Of a stretch of DNA of 33,020 nucleotides, positions 18,681-26,864 are shown one piece after another. Each line of letters begins with the position of its first letter. Position 1 is the first letter of the stretch. The notes under the pieces were generated by a model that saw only the letters and a list, made by a program, of their open reading frames with translations, was not told the origin of the DNA and ran no database searches. The position numbers were made by a program, and so were the translations under genes. The DNA comes from an uncultured Algimonas sp. (GTDB lineage: Bacteria > Pseudomonadota > Alphaproteobacteria > Caulobacterales > Maricaulaceae). The stretch is taken from NCBI GenBank assembly GCA_937923575.1, contig CALDUL010000047.1, positions 1-33,020 of the forward strand, given 5' to 3'.

Positions 18681-18709
18681 GCTATATGGTGGGCGCTTCG
18701 CAATGTCCA
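18681..18709 (-). promoter_or_regulatory. Predicted pyrH operon promoter (leaderless start)
   Basis: On the minus strand TGGACA (18704-18709) and TATAGC (18681-18686) are 17 bp apart. The pyrH ATG begins 7 nt after the -10 element, so transcription should start at or one base before the ATG. It faces away from radA in a 141-bp shared intergenic region. Confidence 0.6.
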
Positions 18710-18759
18710 AACGAAAGCTGACGGCCGCGGCTGTGGAAACACTGCGCGACAGAGACCCG

Positions 18760-18774
18760 GAACATAACACGAAC
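18760..18774. promoter_or_regulatory. SOS (LexA) box upstream of radA
   Basis: GAAC-N7-GAAC at 18760-18774, the reverse complement of GTTC-N7-GTTC, matches the lexA operator at 308-322 in both half-sites and spacing. It lies 41 bp before the radA ATG and just upstream of a possible -35 (TTGCCT, 18780-18785) and -10 (CATATC, 18803-18808). LexA binding here is inferred. Confidence 0.65.
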
Positions 18775-18814
18775 AAACCTTGCCTGCCCGAGCGCGATCC
18801 GTCATATCGGCGAC

Positions 18815-20224
18815 ATGCCCAAGCCGACCTCCGTCTTTGTCTGCCAGTCCTGCGGTACCGTCCATGGCAAATGGGCGGGGCGCTGCGATGCCTGTGGTGA
18901 GTGGAACACGCTCGTCGAGGAAGCGAAGTCTCAGAACGCCGCGCCCGCGCACAAGCGCCGCAAGAAGGGTCGCGGCATGGAGTTTGTGGACCTCGGCGGC
19001 GTGTCGCGCGACGTACCACGACTTGTAACCGGGATTGGAGAGCTCGACCGCGTGACGGGCGGTGGGCTGGTGTCAGGCTCCGCACTGCTGGTCGGCGGCG
19101 ATCCAGGCATTGGTAAATCGACGCTATTGCTGCAGACTGTGGGTGCGCTCGCCAAGCAGGGCAAGACCGTCGCCTATATCTCGGGCGAGGAATCGGTCGG
19201 TCAGGTGCAGCGCCGCGCGCGCCGCCTGCTCGTCTCAGACCAGCCTGTTAGCCTTGCGTCGGAGACCTCTCTCGGCCCCATTCTCGATGGACTGATGGCG
19301 AGCAAGCCGGACGTCGTGATCATCGATTCGATCCAGACGCTCTGGACGGATCAGCTCGGCGCCGCGCCCGGAACGGTCGCCCAAGTGCGGGCCTGCGCCC
19401 AAGAGCTTGTACGCTTTGCCAAGAAGTCAGGCTCTTGCGTGATCCTCGTCGGTCACGTCACCAAGGATGGCCAGATCGCGGGACCACGGGTCGTCGAGCA
19501 CATGGTCGACGCTGTGCTCTATTTTGAAGGCGAGCGCGCGCACCAGTTCCGCATTCTGCGCGCACACAAGAATCGTTTTGGCCCCACGGACGAGATCGGT
19601 GTGTTCGAGATGCGCGATACGGGCCTTGCCGAAGTGCTCAATCCGTCCGCGCTGTTCCTCGATGGCCGCGGCGACGCGTCTGAAGGCTCGGCCGTCTTCG
19701 CCGGGCTAGAGGGCTCCCGCCCCGTGCTGACAGAGATCCAGGCGCTGGTCGCCCCCGCTGCCTTCGGCACGCCGCGTCGCGCGGTCGTCGGCTGGGATAG
19801 CGGGCGGCTCGCCATGGTTCTGGCCGTGCTGGAATCTCGTTGCGGGCTCAGCTTCGCGGGCAAAGATGTCTATCTGAACGTGGCGGGCGGATTGCGGATC
19901 AATGAACCGGCTGCCGATCTCGCCGTCGCTGCCGCCATTGCGAGCTCGGCTTTCGACATCTCGCTGCCGTCCGATCTGGTGGTTTTCGGTGAGATAAGCC
20001 TGTCCGGTGATGTGCGGCCCGTGTCCCGCTCCGACGCACGGTTGAAGGAGGCTGCCAAGCTCGGGTTTGAGCGCGCGATCGCGGCGCCGCGCCCGAAGCG
20101 GGACGGTCGAAATGACAACGGCGCACTGCCGCTGATCTCAATCCGTTCTTTGCGAGACCTCGTCCGGCGTGTAGAGGCCTCCGTAGAGCAAGGCCCGGAC
20201 TCGAGCGCGAGTTGGGCCGCCTGA
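18815..20224 (+). CDS. radA: DNA repair protein RadA (Sms)
   Basis: DnaB-like ATPase that drives branch migration during recombination, repair and transformation. The 469-residue protein has a four-cysteine zinc finger (C10, C13, C24, C27), a RecA-like core with Walker A at 96-103, the RadA-specific KNRFG motif at 252-256, and a Lon-protease-like C-terminal domain. The ATG at 18815 has no ribosome binding site, and the predicted -10 ends 6 nt before it. An SOS box lies upstream, so induction by DNA damage is likely. cvpA follows after 12 bp. comEC, a possible functional partner in transformation, is elsewhere in the window. Confidence 0.96.
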   Translation: MPKPTSVFVCQSCGTVHGKWAGRCDACGEWNTLVEEAKSQNAAPAHKRRKKGRGMEFVDLGGVSRDVPRLVTGIGELDRVTGGGLVSGSALLVGGDPGIGKSTLLLQTVGALAKQGKTVAYISGEESVGQVQRRARRLLVSDQPVSLASETSLGPILDGLMASKPDVVIIDSIQTLWTDQLGAAPGTVAQVRACAQELVRFAKKSGSCVILVGHVTKDGQIAGPRVVEHMVDAVLYFEGERAHQFRILRAHKNRFGPTDEIGVFEMRDTGLAEVLNPSALFLDGRGDASEGSAVFAGLEGSRPVLTEIQALVAPAAFGTPRRAVVGWDSGRLAMVLAVLESRCGLSFAGKDVYLNVAGGLRINEPAADLAVAAAIASSAFDISLPSDLVVFGEISLSGDVRPVSRSDARLKEAAKLGFERAIAAPRPKRDGRNDNGALPLISIRSLRDLVRRVEASVEQGPDSSASWAA

Positions 20225-20236
20225 CCGGGAGTTGGA

Positions 20237-20956
20237 GTGAGCGCTGTGATTCAAACCATTGGCGCCATCAGCATCGGTCCCTATGACTTCAACGGGTTTG
20301 ACACTGCCGTACTTTTACTGCTGCTCATCTCTGCCCTCTTTGCCTTTTCCCGCGGCCTGTTTGCCGAGCTCACATCTATCGTCGCGCTGGTCTTCTCTGC
20401 CGCGATTACGCTGTTCGTCTATGGTCAGTTCCGCTTTGAATTCCGCGATGTCGTCAGCCCAACGTGGCTCGCCGATGGGGTGCTAATATTGGGCACAGGT
20501 GCACTGTCCTACCTGCTCATCCGGGTTCTGATCGGGAAGATGGGACGGTCGATCGACCGCAATGGTCCTGGCCTTATCGACCGCCTATTGGGCGCAGGCT
20601 TCGGAGTGGCGAGAGGGATGCTTATCGCCGCGCTGCTCGTGATGTTCCTTACCTCCGGCTACCGCGCGAGCCAGGACGCGGCTGCCTTCCGGGACCTCAT
20701 TGCCTCCAATCCGAACGCTATTCCGCCCGAAATCTTGGAGAAAATGCCCGAATCCATGCGCGAACAGATGGAGGCTGAACCGAAAGAGCTGCCCGACATG
20801 TTCGAGGGTAGCACGTTCTACCCAACGCTCACCCGTATCGGAGATGCGCTGCGAGCCTTGCCTTTCGCGGATTTCCGCTCATATGCCGACCGCATTCAGG
20901 ACGGCGACTTCGAAGGTCTCGCGGACGAGATCGGCCGTTCCAAAGGAAAGCCCTGA
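20237..20956 (+). CDS. cvpA: CvpA-family inner-membrane protein
   Basis: Family named for colicin V production in E. coli and often found next to purF; its molecular role is still unsettled. The 239-residue protein has four hydrophobic segments at about 18-40, 44-65, 80-100 and 118-138. They contain the family motifs FDTAVLLLLLISALFAFSRG and DRLLGAGFGVARG. A charged cytoplasmic or periplasmic tail follows at 140-239. The start is GTG at 20237 with GGGAG 6 nt upstream. It follows radA by 12 bp and precedes purF by 2 bp, so the three should be cotranscribed. Confidence 0.9.
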   Translation: MSAVIQTIGAISIGPYDFNGFDTAVLLLLLISALFAFSRGLFAELTSIVALVFSAAITLFVYGQFRFEFRDVVSPTWLADGVLILGTGALSYLLIRVLIGKMGRSIDRNGPGLIDRLLGAGFGVARGMLIAALLVMFLTSGYRASQDAAAFRDLIASNPNAIPPEILEKMPESMREQMEAEPKELPDMFEGSTFYPTLTRIGDALRALPFADFRSYADRIQDGDFEGLADEIGRSKGKP

Positions 20957-20958
20957 CC

Positions 20959-22431
20959 ATGCTGCCCAATCCGACCTGCGATGTAGATCCGAATGATGAC
21001 AAAATTCGGGAGGAATGCGGAGTCTTCGGGATTTTTGGCGCGAGCAATGCGGCGAGTTTCACGGCGCTGGGACTGCACGCGCTCCAGCACCGCGGGCAGG
21101 AAGCCTGCGGAATCGTAACCTGCGACGGCGAGATGTTTCACACCGAACGCCATCTTGGCTTGGTTGGTGACAACTTCACCGGCGAGGATCCGGCCGAGCG
21201 CCTGCCCGGTCATATCTCCATCGGGCATGTGCGCTACTCGACGTCGGGCGGAACCATCCTCCGCAATGTGCAGCCGCTTTACTCGGAACTCCATAGTGGC
21301 GGCTTCGCGCTGGCTCACAACGGCCACATCACCAACGCCTATACAATCAAGGACCGCCTCGTCGAAAGAGGCGCGCTATTCCAGAGCACGTCCGATACCG
21401 AGGTCGTCATCCACCTCGTCGCGCGGAGCCAGGGCAAGGAGTTCACCGACCGTTTCGTGCAAGCGATTCGTCAGATCGACGGCGGCTACGCTTTCGTCGG
21501 TATGACCAAGGACTGCCTCGTCGGCGCGCGCGACCGCTTCGGCATCCGGCCACTGCTAATAGGGCGCAAGGACGACAACTATGTGCTGGTGTCAGAGACC
21601 TGTGCGCTGGACATGATCGGTGCGGAGTTCATCCGCGAGGTTGATCCGGGCGAAGTCGTTGTCATCAATGAGGACGGCATTCGGTCATTCATCGCTTTCC
21701 CTAATGCCGAAAAGCGCCCCTGCATTTTCGAATTCGTCTATTTTGCGCGCCCAGACAGCGTCGTCGGCGGCAAGAGCGTCTACGAAGTTCGCAAGCGTAT
21801 GGGCCAGCGTTTGGCCGAAGAGACGCCAGCGGACGTCGACGTCATCATCCCGGTCCCGGATTCCGGCGTGCCTGCCGCGCTCGGTTTTTCGCAGCAGACG
21901 GGCATTCCATTTGAGCTCGGCATCATCCGCAACCACTATGTCGGCCGGACTTTTATCCAACCGACTCAGGGCATGCGCGACATGGGCGTGCGGCTGAAGC
22001 ACTCCGCCAACCGTGCCATGATCGAGGGCAAACGGGTACTGCTGGTTGACGACTCTATCGTTCGCGGCACGACATCGACCAAGATCGTTCGCATGATCAA
22101 GGCGGCGGGCGCGAAGGAAGTTCACTTCCGCTCCGCCTCCCCGCCGATCAAATATCCCGATCATTACGGCATCGACATGCCGACGCGCGAAAAACTGATC
22201 GCGGCGAACTATTCGCTCGAGGAAATGACCACCATGCTCGAAGTCGACAGCCTCGGCTTTCTCTCCATCGAGGGGCTCTACTGGGCGATGGGCGAGGAAA
22301 TGCGCGACGAGGACAATCCTCGCTACACGGACCACTGCTTCACCGGCTGCTACCCGACCCCGTTGATCGACCGCGACCGCGAGCTGGCCGGCGGCGGCAA
22401 ACAACTCAGCTTCCTGGTGGAAGTGGCCTAG
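20959..22431 (+). CDS. purF: Amidophosphoribosyltransferase (glutamine PRPP amidotransferase)
   Basis: First step of purine synthesis: PRPP plus glutamine to phosphoribosylamine. The 490-residue protein starts with a 19-residue propeptide. C20 is the expected N-terminal nucleophile of the glutaminase domain after processing. The PRPP-binding motif VLLVDDSIVRGTTS is near 360-373. Of the four iron-sulfur cysteines of the Bacillus enzyme, at least two seem to be missing: YPDHYGID replaces the HPCFYGID-type site, and TDHCFTGC replaces CxxCFTG. Thus it has the propeptide but probably no complete 4Fe-4S cluster. The ATG at 20959 has AAGGAAA upstream. Confidence 0.96.
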   Translation: MLPNPTCDVDPNDDKIREECGVFGIFGASNAASFTALGLHALQHRGQEACGIVTCDGEMFHTERHLGLVGDNFTGEDPAERLPGHISIGHVRYSTSGGTILRNVQPLYSELHSGGFALAHNGHITNAYTIKDRLVERGALFQSTSDTEVVIHLVARSQGKEFTDRFVQAIRQIDGGYAFVGMTKDCLVGARDRFGIRPLLIGRKDDNYVLVSETCALDMIGAEFIREVDPGEVVVINEDGIRSFIAFPNAEKRPCIFEFVYFARPDSVVGGKSVYEVRKRMGQRLAEETPADVDVIIPVPDSGVPAALGFSQQTGIPFELGIIRNHYVGRTFIQPTQGMRDMGVRLKHSANRAMIEGKRVLLVDDSIVRGTTSTKIVRMIKAAGAKEVHFRSASPPIKYPDHYGIDMPTREKLIAANYSLEEMTTMLEVDSLGFLSIEGLYWAMGEEMRDEDNPRYTDHCFTGCYPTPLIDRDRELAGGGKQLSFLVEVA

Positions 22432-22435
22432 CCCC

Positions 22436-23149
22436 ATGTCCAATCCAAGAATTACTCTCGTGACCGGGGCCTCCCGGGGCATTGGCTATGCCGCCGCAAA
22501 GGCGCTCGCCGCTGCGGGACACCACGTCATCGCCACCGCACGCACACAAGGCGGGCTGGAGGCACTCGACGATGAGATAAAGGCCGCTGGCGGTGCATGC
22601 ACACTCGTCCCGATGGATCTGCGCGAGTTCGACCAGATCGACCGCCTCGGCGCGGCTCTGCACGAGCGCTTCGGTCGGCTCGATGGCCTGCTCTGCAATG
22701 CCGGACTGCTCGGCGAGATCACGCCTGCTCAGCAGACCACACCCAAGGACTGGATAGCCGTGATGGACGTCAACATGACCGCGCCCTACCGCCTGATCCG
22801 ATCCATGGACCCGCTGTTACGCGAGAGTGCGTCAGGCCGCGCTGTCTTTGTCACGACATCCGTCGCCCGCACACCACGCCCCTATTGGGGAGCCTATGCG
22901 GCGAGCAAAGCAGGCATGGAGGCGTTTGTTTCGATCTGGGCGCAGGAAATCGCAGACTCGACCGAAATCCGCGCCAATATCTTCGATCCGGGCGGCACGG
23001 CGACCAATATGCGCGCCAAGGCGTTTCCCGGGGAGAACCCGGCGACGCTCCCCTCACCCGAAGACCTCGCGCCGACACTGGTGGAGATGTTGTCGGAAGA
23101 GTTCAGCGATACCAATACGCTAGTCCGCTTCCGGGACCGCGCTGCCTGA
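22436..23149 (+). CDS. Short-chain dehydrogenase/reductase (SDR family)
   Basis: NAD(P)-dependent oxidoreductase of unknown substrate. The 237-residue classical SDR has the cofactor motif TGASRGIG at 10-17, the NAG motif near 88, and a catalytic triad that reads S142, Y154 and K158 (YAASK). R36/T35 after the second strand hints at NADP(H) but does not prove it. It starts 4 bp after the purF stop and belongs to the radA-cvpA-purF unit. An SDR next to purF recurs in related alphaproteobacteria; a link to purine synthesis is not established. The ATG at 22436 has GGAAG upstream. Confidence 0.92.
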   Translation: MSNPRITLVTGASRGIGYAAAKALAAAGHHVIATARTQGGLEALDDEIKAAGGACTLVPMDLREFDQIDRLGAALHERFGRLDGLLCNAGLLGEITPAQQTTPKDWIAVMDVNMTAPYRLIRSMDPLLRESASGRAVFVTTSVARTPRPYWGAYAASKAGMEAFVSIWAQEIADSTEIRANIFDPGGTATNMRAKAFPGENPATLPSPEDLAPTLVEMLSEEFSDTNTLVRFRDRAA

Positions 23150-23159
23150 TGTCTTGCAA

Positions 23160-23384
23160 TCATTCCCACTCTGGCTCGAACTGAAATAGCTCTTCGATCG
23201 GCGTCTCCAGTACATGAGCCAGCCGAAATGCCAGCTCCAGCGAGGGCGCGTAGCGCCCCTGCTCCATGGCAATGATGGTCTGCCGCGTCACACCAGCCGC
23301 GTCGGCCAGCTTGGCTTGCGACAGTCCTTTGTCCGACCGGTGCGCCTTGACCGTGTTCGTGATCGCGCTGCGTTTCCCGCCCAT
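23160..23384 (-). CDS. Small XRE-family transcriptional regulator
   Basis: A 74-residue helix-turn-helix protein of the HTH_3 type. The HTH spans about residues 8-62, with the recognition segment GVTRQTIIAMEQGRYAPSLELAFRLA and the family ending EELFQFEPEW. Such short regulators (YozG-like) often control their own operon. Here the ATG at 23384 overlaps the stop of the upstream membrane protein gene (TGATG), so the two are made together. The AT-rich promoter of that pair carries an 18-bp palindrome that is the likely binding site. Convergent with the SDR gene, about 10 bp apart. Confidence 0.9.
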   Translation of the reverse strand: MGGKRSAITNTVKAHRSDKGLSQAKLADAAGVTRQTIIAMEQGRYAPSLELAFRLAHVLETPIEELFQFEPEWE

Positions 23385-23815
23385 CAGGCCATGTTCCGAT
23401 AGCTCAGAAGTCGAAGGACGGAATCGATCACCAAGGCGATGAAGATCGTCGCGATGATGATATGAAACAGGACATCTCCATCCCGATTGGCGACGAAAGC
23501 CAGCACACCGATGCCAGAACCGAACTGCAGGACGAAACTGGTGCGATATCCGGCCTTGTAGGCCGCGACGCGATCACGCTCATCCCCTCGGCTTGCAGCG
23601 CTTTTGAGGTCCGTCACAGCGAGCAGGATGTGGACCACGATAAAGACGGCAACAGTCATTGTAGCAGTGAAGACGATATTCCCGTCTGGCACAGCAAAGG
23701 CGTTGCCGTTCAAGACGCCCACGGCTGTGACTCCAAACCACTGTGCGCCCGCTATGATCAGGAAGATAAGGCTCACCCAGGCGGACTTCTCTGGATAGGT
23801 CATCGACGTGAACAT
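23384..23815 (-). CDS. Four-helix integral membrane protein of unknown function, paired with XRE regulator
   Basis: Not recognised as a named family; it resembles small DUF2178-like membrane proteins encoded beside YozG-type regulators. The 143-residue protein has four hydrophobic segments at about 13-35, 46-68, 91-109 and 115-137. A charged loop at 69-85 (KSAASRGDERDRVAAYK) lies between helices 2 and 3. There is no signal peptide or enzyme motif. The ATG at 23815 follows AAGGA by 8 nt; a second ATG four codons later is possible. It is first in a two-gene operon with the regulator. It may act as sensor or effector, but nothing in the sequence shows which. Confidence 0.8.
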   Translation of the reverse strand: MFTSMTYPEKSAWVSLIFLIIAGAQWFGVTAVGVLNGNAFAVPDGNIVFTATMTVAVFIVVHILLAVTDLKSAASRGDERDRVAAYKAGYRTSFVLQFGSGIGVLAFVANRDGDVLFHIIIATIFIALVIDSVLRLLSYRNMA

Positions 23816-23842
23816 GATTGGATCCTTATGTATGGAATACCT

Positions 23843-23883
23843 AACATAAGAGCAGCCAAATGAAATGTAAAGTATACTTTACA
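23843..23883 (-). promoter_or_regulatory. Promoter and 18-bp palindromic operator of the membrane protein/XRE pair
   Basis: TGTAAAGTATACTTTACA at 23866-23883 is a perfect 18-bp palindrome. On the minus strand its last six bases form a -35 element TTTACA (23871-23866), followed after exactly 17 bp by TATGTT (23848-23843) and then AAGGA before the ATG at 23815. The region is far more AT-rich than its surroundings. A repressor bound to the palindrome would cover the -35 element. Confidence 0.75.
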
Positions 23884-23903
23884 ATACTATCCTGAGTAGA
23901 GGT

Positions 23904-25415
23904 CTACCGTGCCTTGTCCTCGCGAGCGTCGCGGCCCCTGCCCTTCTTCACGCCGCCGTAATCACGGCCCTTGGTGATTTTCTGGCGCGGCTCGAAACCC
24001 TGCTTGCGCACGGTCCGATCATAGGGATTCTCATCAGACTTCACATAGAGCCGGATCGGCACGGCAGGCAGGCCAAAGTCCTCGCGCAGCCCATTGACCA
24101 GATAGCGCTTGTAGCTCGTCGGCAGTTTGTCGGCGCGCGAGCATTTGAGCACGAAGGTCGGCGGGCGCGTCTTGGTCTGGCTTATGTATTTTGGCTTGAT
24201 CCGACGGCCTGCCACGGCGGGCGGCGGGTGACGGGAGACTTTTTCGGAGAGCCATTCATTGAGGTCAGATGTCTTGATCTTGGCTGACCAGTCATTGTGA
24301 ACCCGCTCGATGGCAGGCAGCAGGCGGTCCACACTCTTGCCGGTCAGGCCGGAGAACATGACGACGGGCACGCCGCCGAATTGTGGCAGCAGACGCCCTG
24401 CCATTTCGCGCAAGGCTTGCGAGGCTTCGGACTTGTTGGAAACCAGATCCCATTTGGTCACGCCGATGACCATGGCGCGACCTTCGCGCTCGACCAGGCT
24501 GGCGAGTTGCAGATCCTGTTTGTCGAAGGGGCTGGTGGCATCCATCAGCAGGATCACGACCTGGGCAAAGCGGAGCGCGCGGATGGTGTCCGACACGCTC
24601 ATCTGCTCTAACTTCTCATTGACCTTTGCCTTCTTACGAAGCCCGGCCGTGTCGTGAAACTGTACCCGGCGGCCTTGCCAGTTGTAGTCCACCGTAATGC
24701 TGTCGCGCGTGACCCCGGCTTCGGGCCCGGTCAGCATGCGGTCTTCGCCGATCAGCGTGTTGACCAGCGTCGACTTGCCCGCATTGGGGCGGCCGACGAT
24801 AGCGATCCGCACCGGCGCCTCGCCGGTTGGGTCCGGTTCCTGCTCGGTCAGGTCGATGCCGCGCAGCTCCATCTCCACCGCGTCGTCCAGCTCGCCCATG
24901 CCGATATTGTGTTCCGCTGAGACCTCTATGGGATCGCCCATGCCGAGCGAATAGCCCTCTGTCGCGCCTGCATCGCCGGCCGAGCTCTCGCATTTATTCG
25001 CCACCAGCACGGCCGGCTTGCCGGACTTGCGCACGAACTCGGCGAAAATCCGGTCGAGCGGTGTCACGCCCGCGCGCGCGTCATAGACGAAGAGCACGAC
25101 ATCGGCGTCCATGACGGCGCGCTCGGTCTGTGCACGCATGCGAGCTTCGATCTTGTCACCGCGCGCGTTCTCGAAACCAGCCGTGTCCATCAGCGTCAAC
25201 TCATGGCCGCGCAGGCGCGAGCGCGCTTCCCGCACATCACGGGTCACGCCGGGTGTGTCATCGACGATGGCGAGTTTCTTGCCCGCCATGCGGTTGAAAA
25301 GCGTGGACTTGCCGACGTTTGGACGCCCCACCACCGCGATTCGCGGGGCGCGGGTGCGCATCGGCTGTTCGGACTCCCCTGCGGACTCCAGCTCTATGGG
25401 GTCCGTGTCAGACAT
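23904..25415 (-). CDS. der: Ribosome biogenesis GTPase Der (EngA)
   Basis: Essential tandem-domain GTPase for 50S ribosome assembly. The 503-residue protein has a first G domain with GRPNVGKST at 30-38, DTPG, DTAG and NKCE (an alphaproteobacterial variant of NKxD). The second G domain has GRPNAGKST near 212, DTAG and TKWD. A KH-like C-terminal domain and a basic tail (GGVKKGRGRDAREDKAR) follow. The ATG at 25415 is directly after the bamB TAG but has no ribosome binding site. A second ATG 18 codons in (25361), with GGGGAG upstream, would give the more usual N-terminus. Last gene of yfgM-bamB-der. Confidence 0.96.
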   Translation of the reverse strand: MSDTDPIELESAGESEQPMRTRAPRIAVVGRPNVGKSTLFNRMAGKKLAIVDDTPGVTRDVREARSRLRGHELTLMDTAGFENARGDKIEARMRAQTERAVMDADVVLFVYDARAGVTPLDRIFAEFVRKSGKPAVLVANKCESSAGDAGATEGYSLGMGDPIEVSAEHNIGMGELDDAVEMELRGIDLTEQEPDPTGEAPVRIAIVGRPNAGKSTLVNTLIGEDRMLTGPEAGVTRDSITVDYNWQGRRVQFHDTAGLRKKAKVNEKLEQMSVSDTIRALRFAQVVILLMDATSPFDKQDLQLASLVEREGRAMVIGVTKWDLVSNKSEASQALREMAGRLLPQFGGVPVVMFSGLTGKSVDRLLPAIERVHNDWSAKIKTSDLNEWLSEKVSRHPPPAVAGRRIKPKYISQTKTRPPTFVLKCSRADKLPTSYKRYLVNGLREDFGLPAVPIRLYVKSDENPYDRTVRKQGFEPRQKITKGRDYGGVKKGRGRDAREDKAR

Positions 25416-26864
25416 CTATCGCAGCGCAGTCAGTTTGGCGTCTGTGTCGAGTAGATAGATAGTCTCATTGGCAATCACGGGCTGGACCATGAACGATCCG
25501 CCCAGCTTGCGCTCCTCGATGATGCTGCCGTCCATCGGGTTCATCACGACCATGCGGCCAGCGGACGAAACGGTGACGAGGCGCTGCCCTGCCAGGATTG
25601 GTCCGGACCAGACGACGCGGTCCTTGCGGTCTTTGGGTTTGCGATAGGTTTGCAGCTGCTGGATCCATTGGACCGAGCCGTCCAGCTTGGACATGGCCGC
25701 GACCTTGCCGTCCGTCGTGGCGACAAAGACGACGTCACCCGCCACCCACGGCATGCTGAGCGTACCCGCGGGCTGGCTCCAGATGCGCTGACCGGTGCGA
25801 AGATCGAAGGCGGAGGTCACGCCCGACTGCGCCGAAGCGATGACATAACCGTCTGCGATAACGGGACCGAAAGCGATATCGTTGAGCGAGGCGAGCGGCG
25901 TAAGACGGGCTGAGCTCGACAGCGAGTCCTGCCACAAAACCCCGCCGTTCTGCACGCGAAGCGCCAGCAGCTCGCCGGAAGAAAACGGCACAATGACCGT
26001 ATCGCCGACCACGGCGGGAGCCGGGACAGTCAACATACGCGCAGTCTCGACAATGCCCTGATAGGTCCAGAGCACTTCGCCATCAGCGGCGGAGTAGGCG
26101 AAAATTTCATTGTCGTCGGTGATGGCAAAAACGCGGCCATCGGCCACGACAGGCGCGGAGTGCATCGGGACAATGGAGGATTTCACCCAGATCGGCTCGC
26201 CCGTCTGTCCGTCGATCGCCGCGACGAGGCCGAGGCCGGAGCTGACATAGATGATGCCGCCGTCATAGGCGACGCCGCCGCCGACACCGTTCTTGTCGGC
26301 CGCCGAACCGTCGAGGAAGGACGCCGGATCGCGGACGCGGTCGATGATCGACGTGCCCTGCGTACGGGTCGACGCAGCCGCCGCCTTCTCTAGCTTGTAG
26401 GACCATATGCTCGCACCGTCCGCTTCGTTGAAAGCGCGAACCGTATTGTCTGCATCGAAAACATAGATGACACCGTTTGCAATAATCGGCGCAGCAGCCA
26501 CGAAGCCCTTGCGACCGGAACCGTCGCCAACATCCTTGGACCAGACCTTGACCAGCGAACCCGATGCGCCGGTATGCTGGACCACGTGCTGCACGTTCCC
26601 GCCAGCTTGCGGCCAGTCAGTATTCACATAGGCCGGCGGCAGAACGACATTGGGGGCGCCGGGATTGGCGATCGTCAGCGAATCCGAAAGCTCAAGAATT
26701 GGGATACGGCGCGCGTCTTCTGGCAGCTCGCCCTGGTCGGCACCCTCACCACCACCGAACGGATTGAGCGAGCTCAGCGTCGAGCAGCCCGACAGGAGCA
26801 GCGCCGCGCCCAGCACGACGGAGGTACGAAAGACCGAGGCGGATCGCGACTTCAGCTCAAACAT
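25416..26864 (-). CDS. bamB: Outer membrane assembly lipoprotein BamB (PQQ-like beta-propeller)
   Basis: BAM-complex lipoprotein that helps BamA handle outer-membrane proteins. The 482-residue protein has a lipobox LSGC with lipidated C27. A low-complexity linker follows, then an eight-bladed propeller of repeats such as GEPIWVKSS, GEVLWTYQG and GQRIWSQPAG (about 85-480). The ATG at 26864 overlaps the yfgM TGA (TGATG) and follows GAAGGA by 8 nt; a GTG one codon upstream is possible. It is about 90 residues longer than the E. coli protein, mostly at the N-terminus. The yfgM-bamB-der order is the same as in E. coli. Confidence 0.93.
   Translation of the reverse strand: MFELKSRSASVFRTSVVLGAALLLSGCSTLSSLNPFGGGEGADQGELPEDARRIPILELSDSLTIANPGAPNVVLPPAYVNTDWPQAGGNVQHVVQHTGASGSLVKVWSKDVGDGSGRKGFVAAAPIIANGVIYVFDADNTVRAFNEADGASIWSYKLEKAAAASTRTQGTSIIDRVRDPASFLDGSAADKNGVGGGVAYDGGIIYVSSGLGLVAAIDGQTGEPIWVKSSIVPMHSAPVVADGRVFAITDDNEIFAYSAADGEVLWTYQGIVETARMLTVPAPAVVGDTVIVPFSSGELLALRVQNGGVLWQDSLSSSARLTPLASLNDIAFGPVIADGYVIASAQSGVTSAFDLRTGQRIWSQPAGTLSMPWVAGDVVFVATTDGKVAAMSKLDGSVQWIQQLQTYRKPKDRKDRVVWSGPILAGQRLVTVSSAGRMVVMNPMDGSIIEERKLGGSFMVQPVIANETIYLLDTDAKLTALR

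Noticed and set aside
21685-22482. Antisense open frame over purF (265 codons)
   Set aside because: Shadow of purF; its composition follows the reverse of conserved purF codons.
23866-23883. Palindrome fits TGT-N12-ACA, the PpsR/CrtJ photosynthesis repressor motif
   Set aside because: No photosynthesis genes are nearby, and a linked XRE regulator explains the palindrome better.
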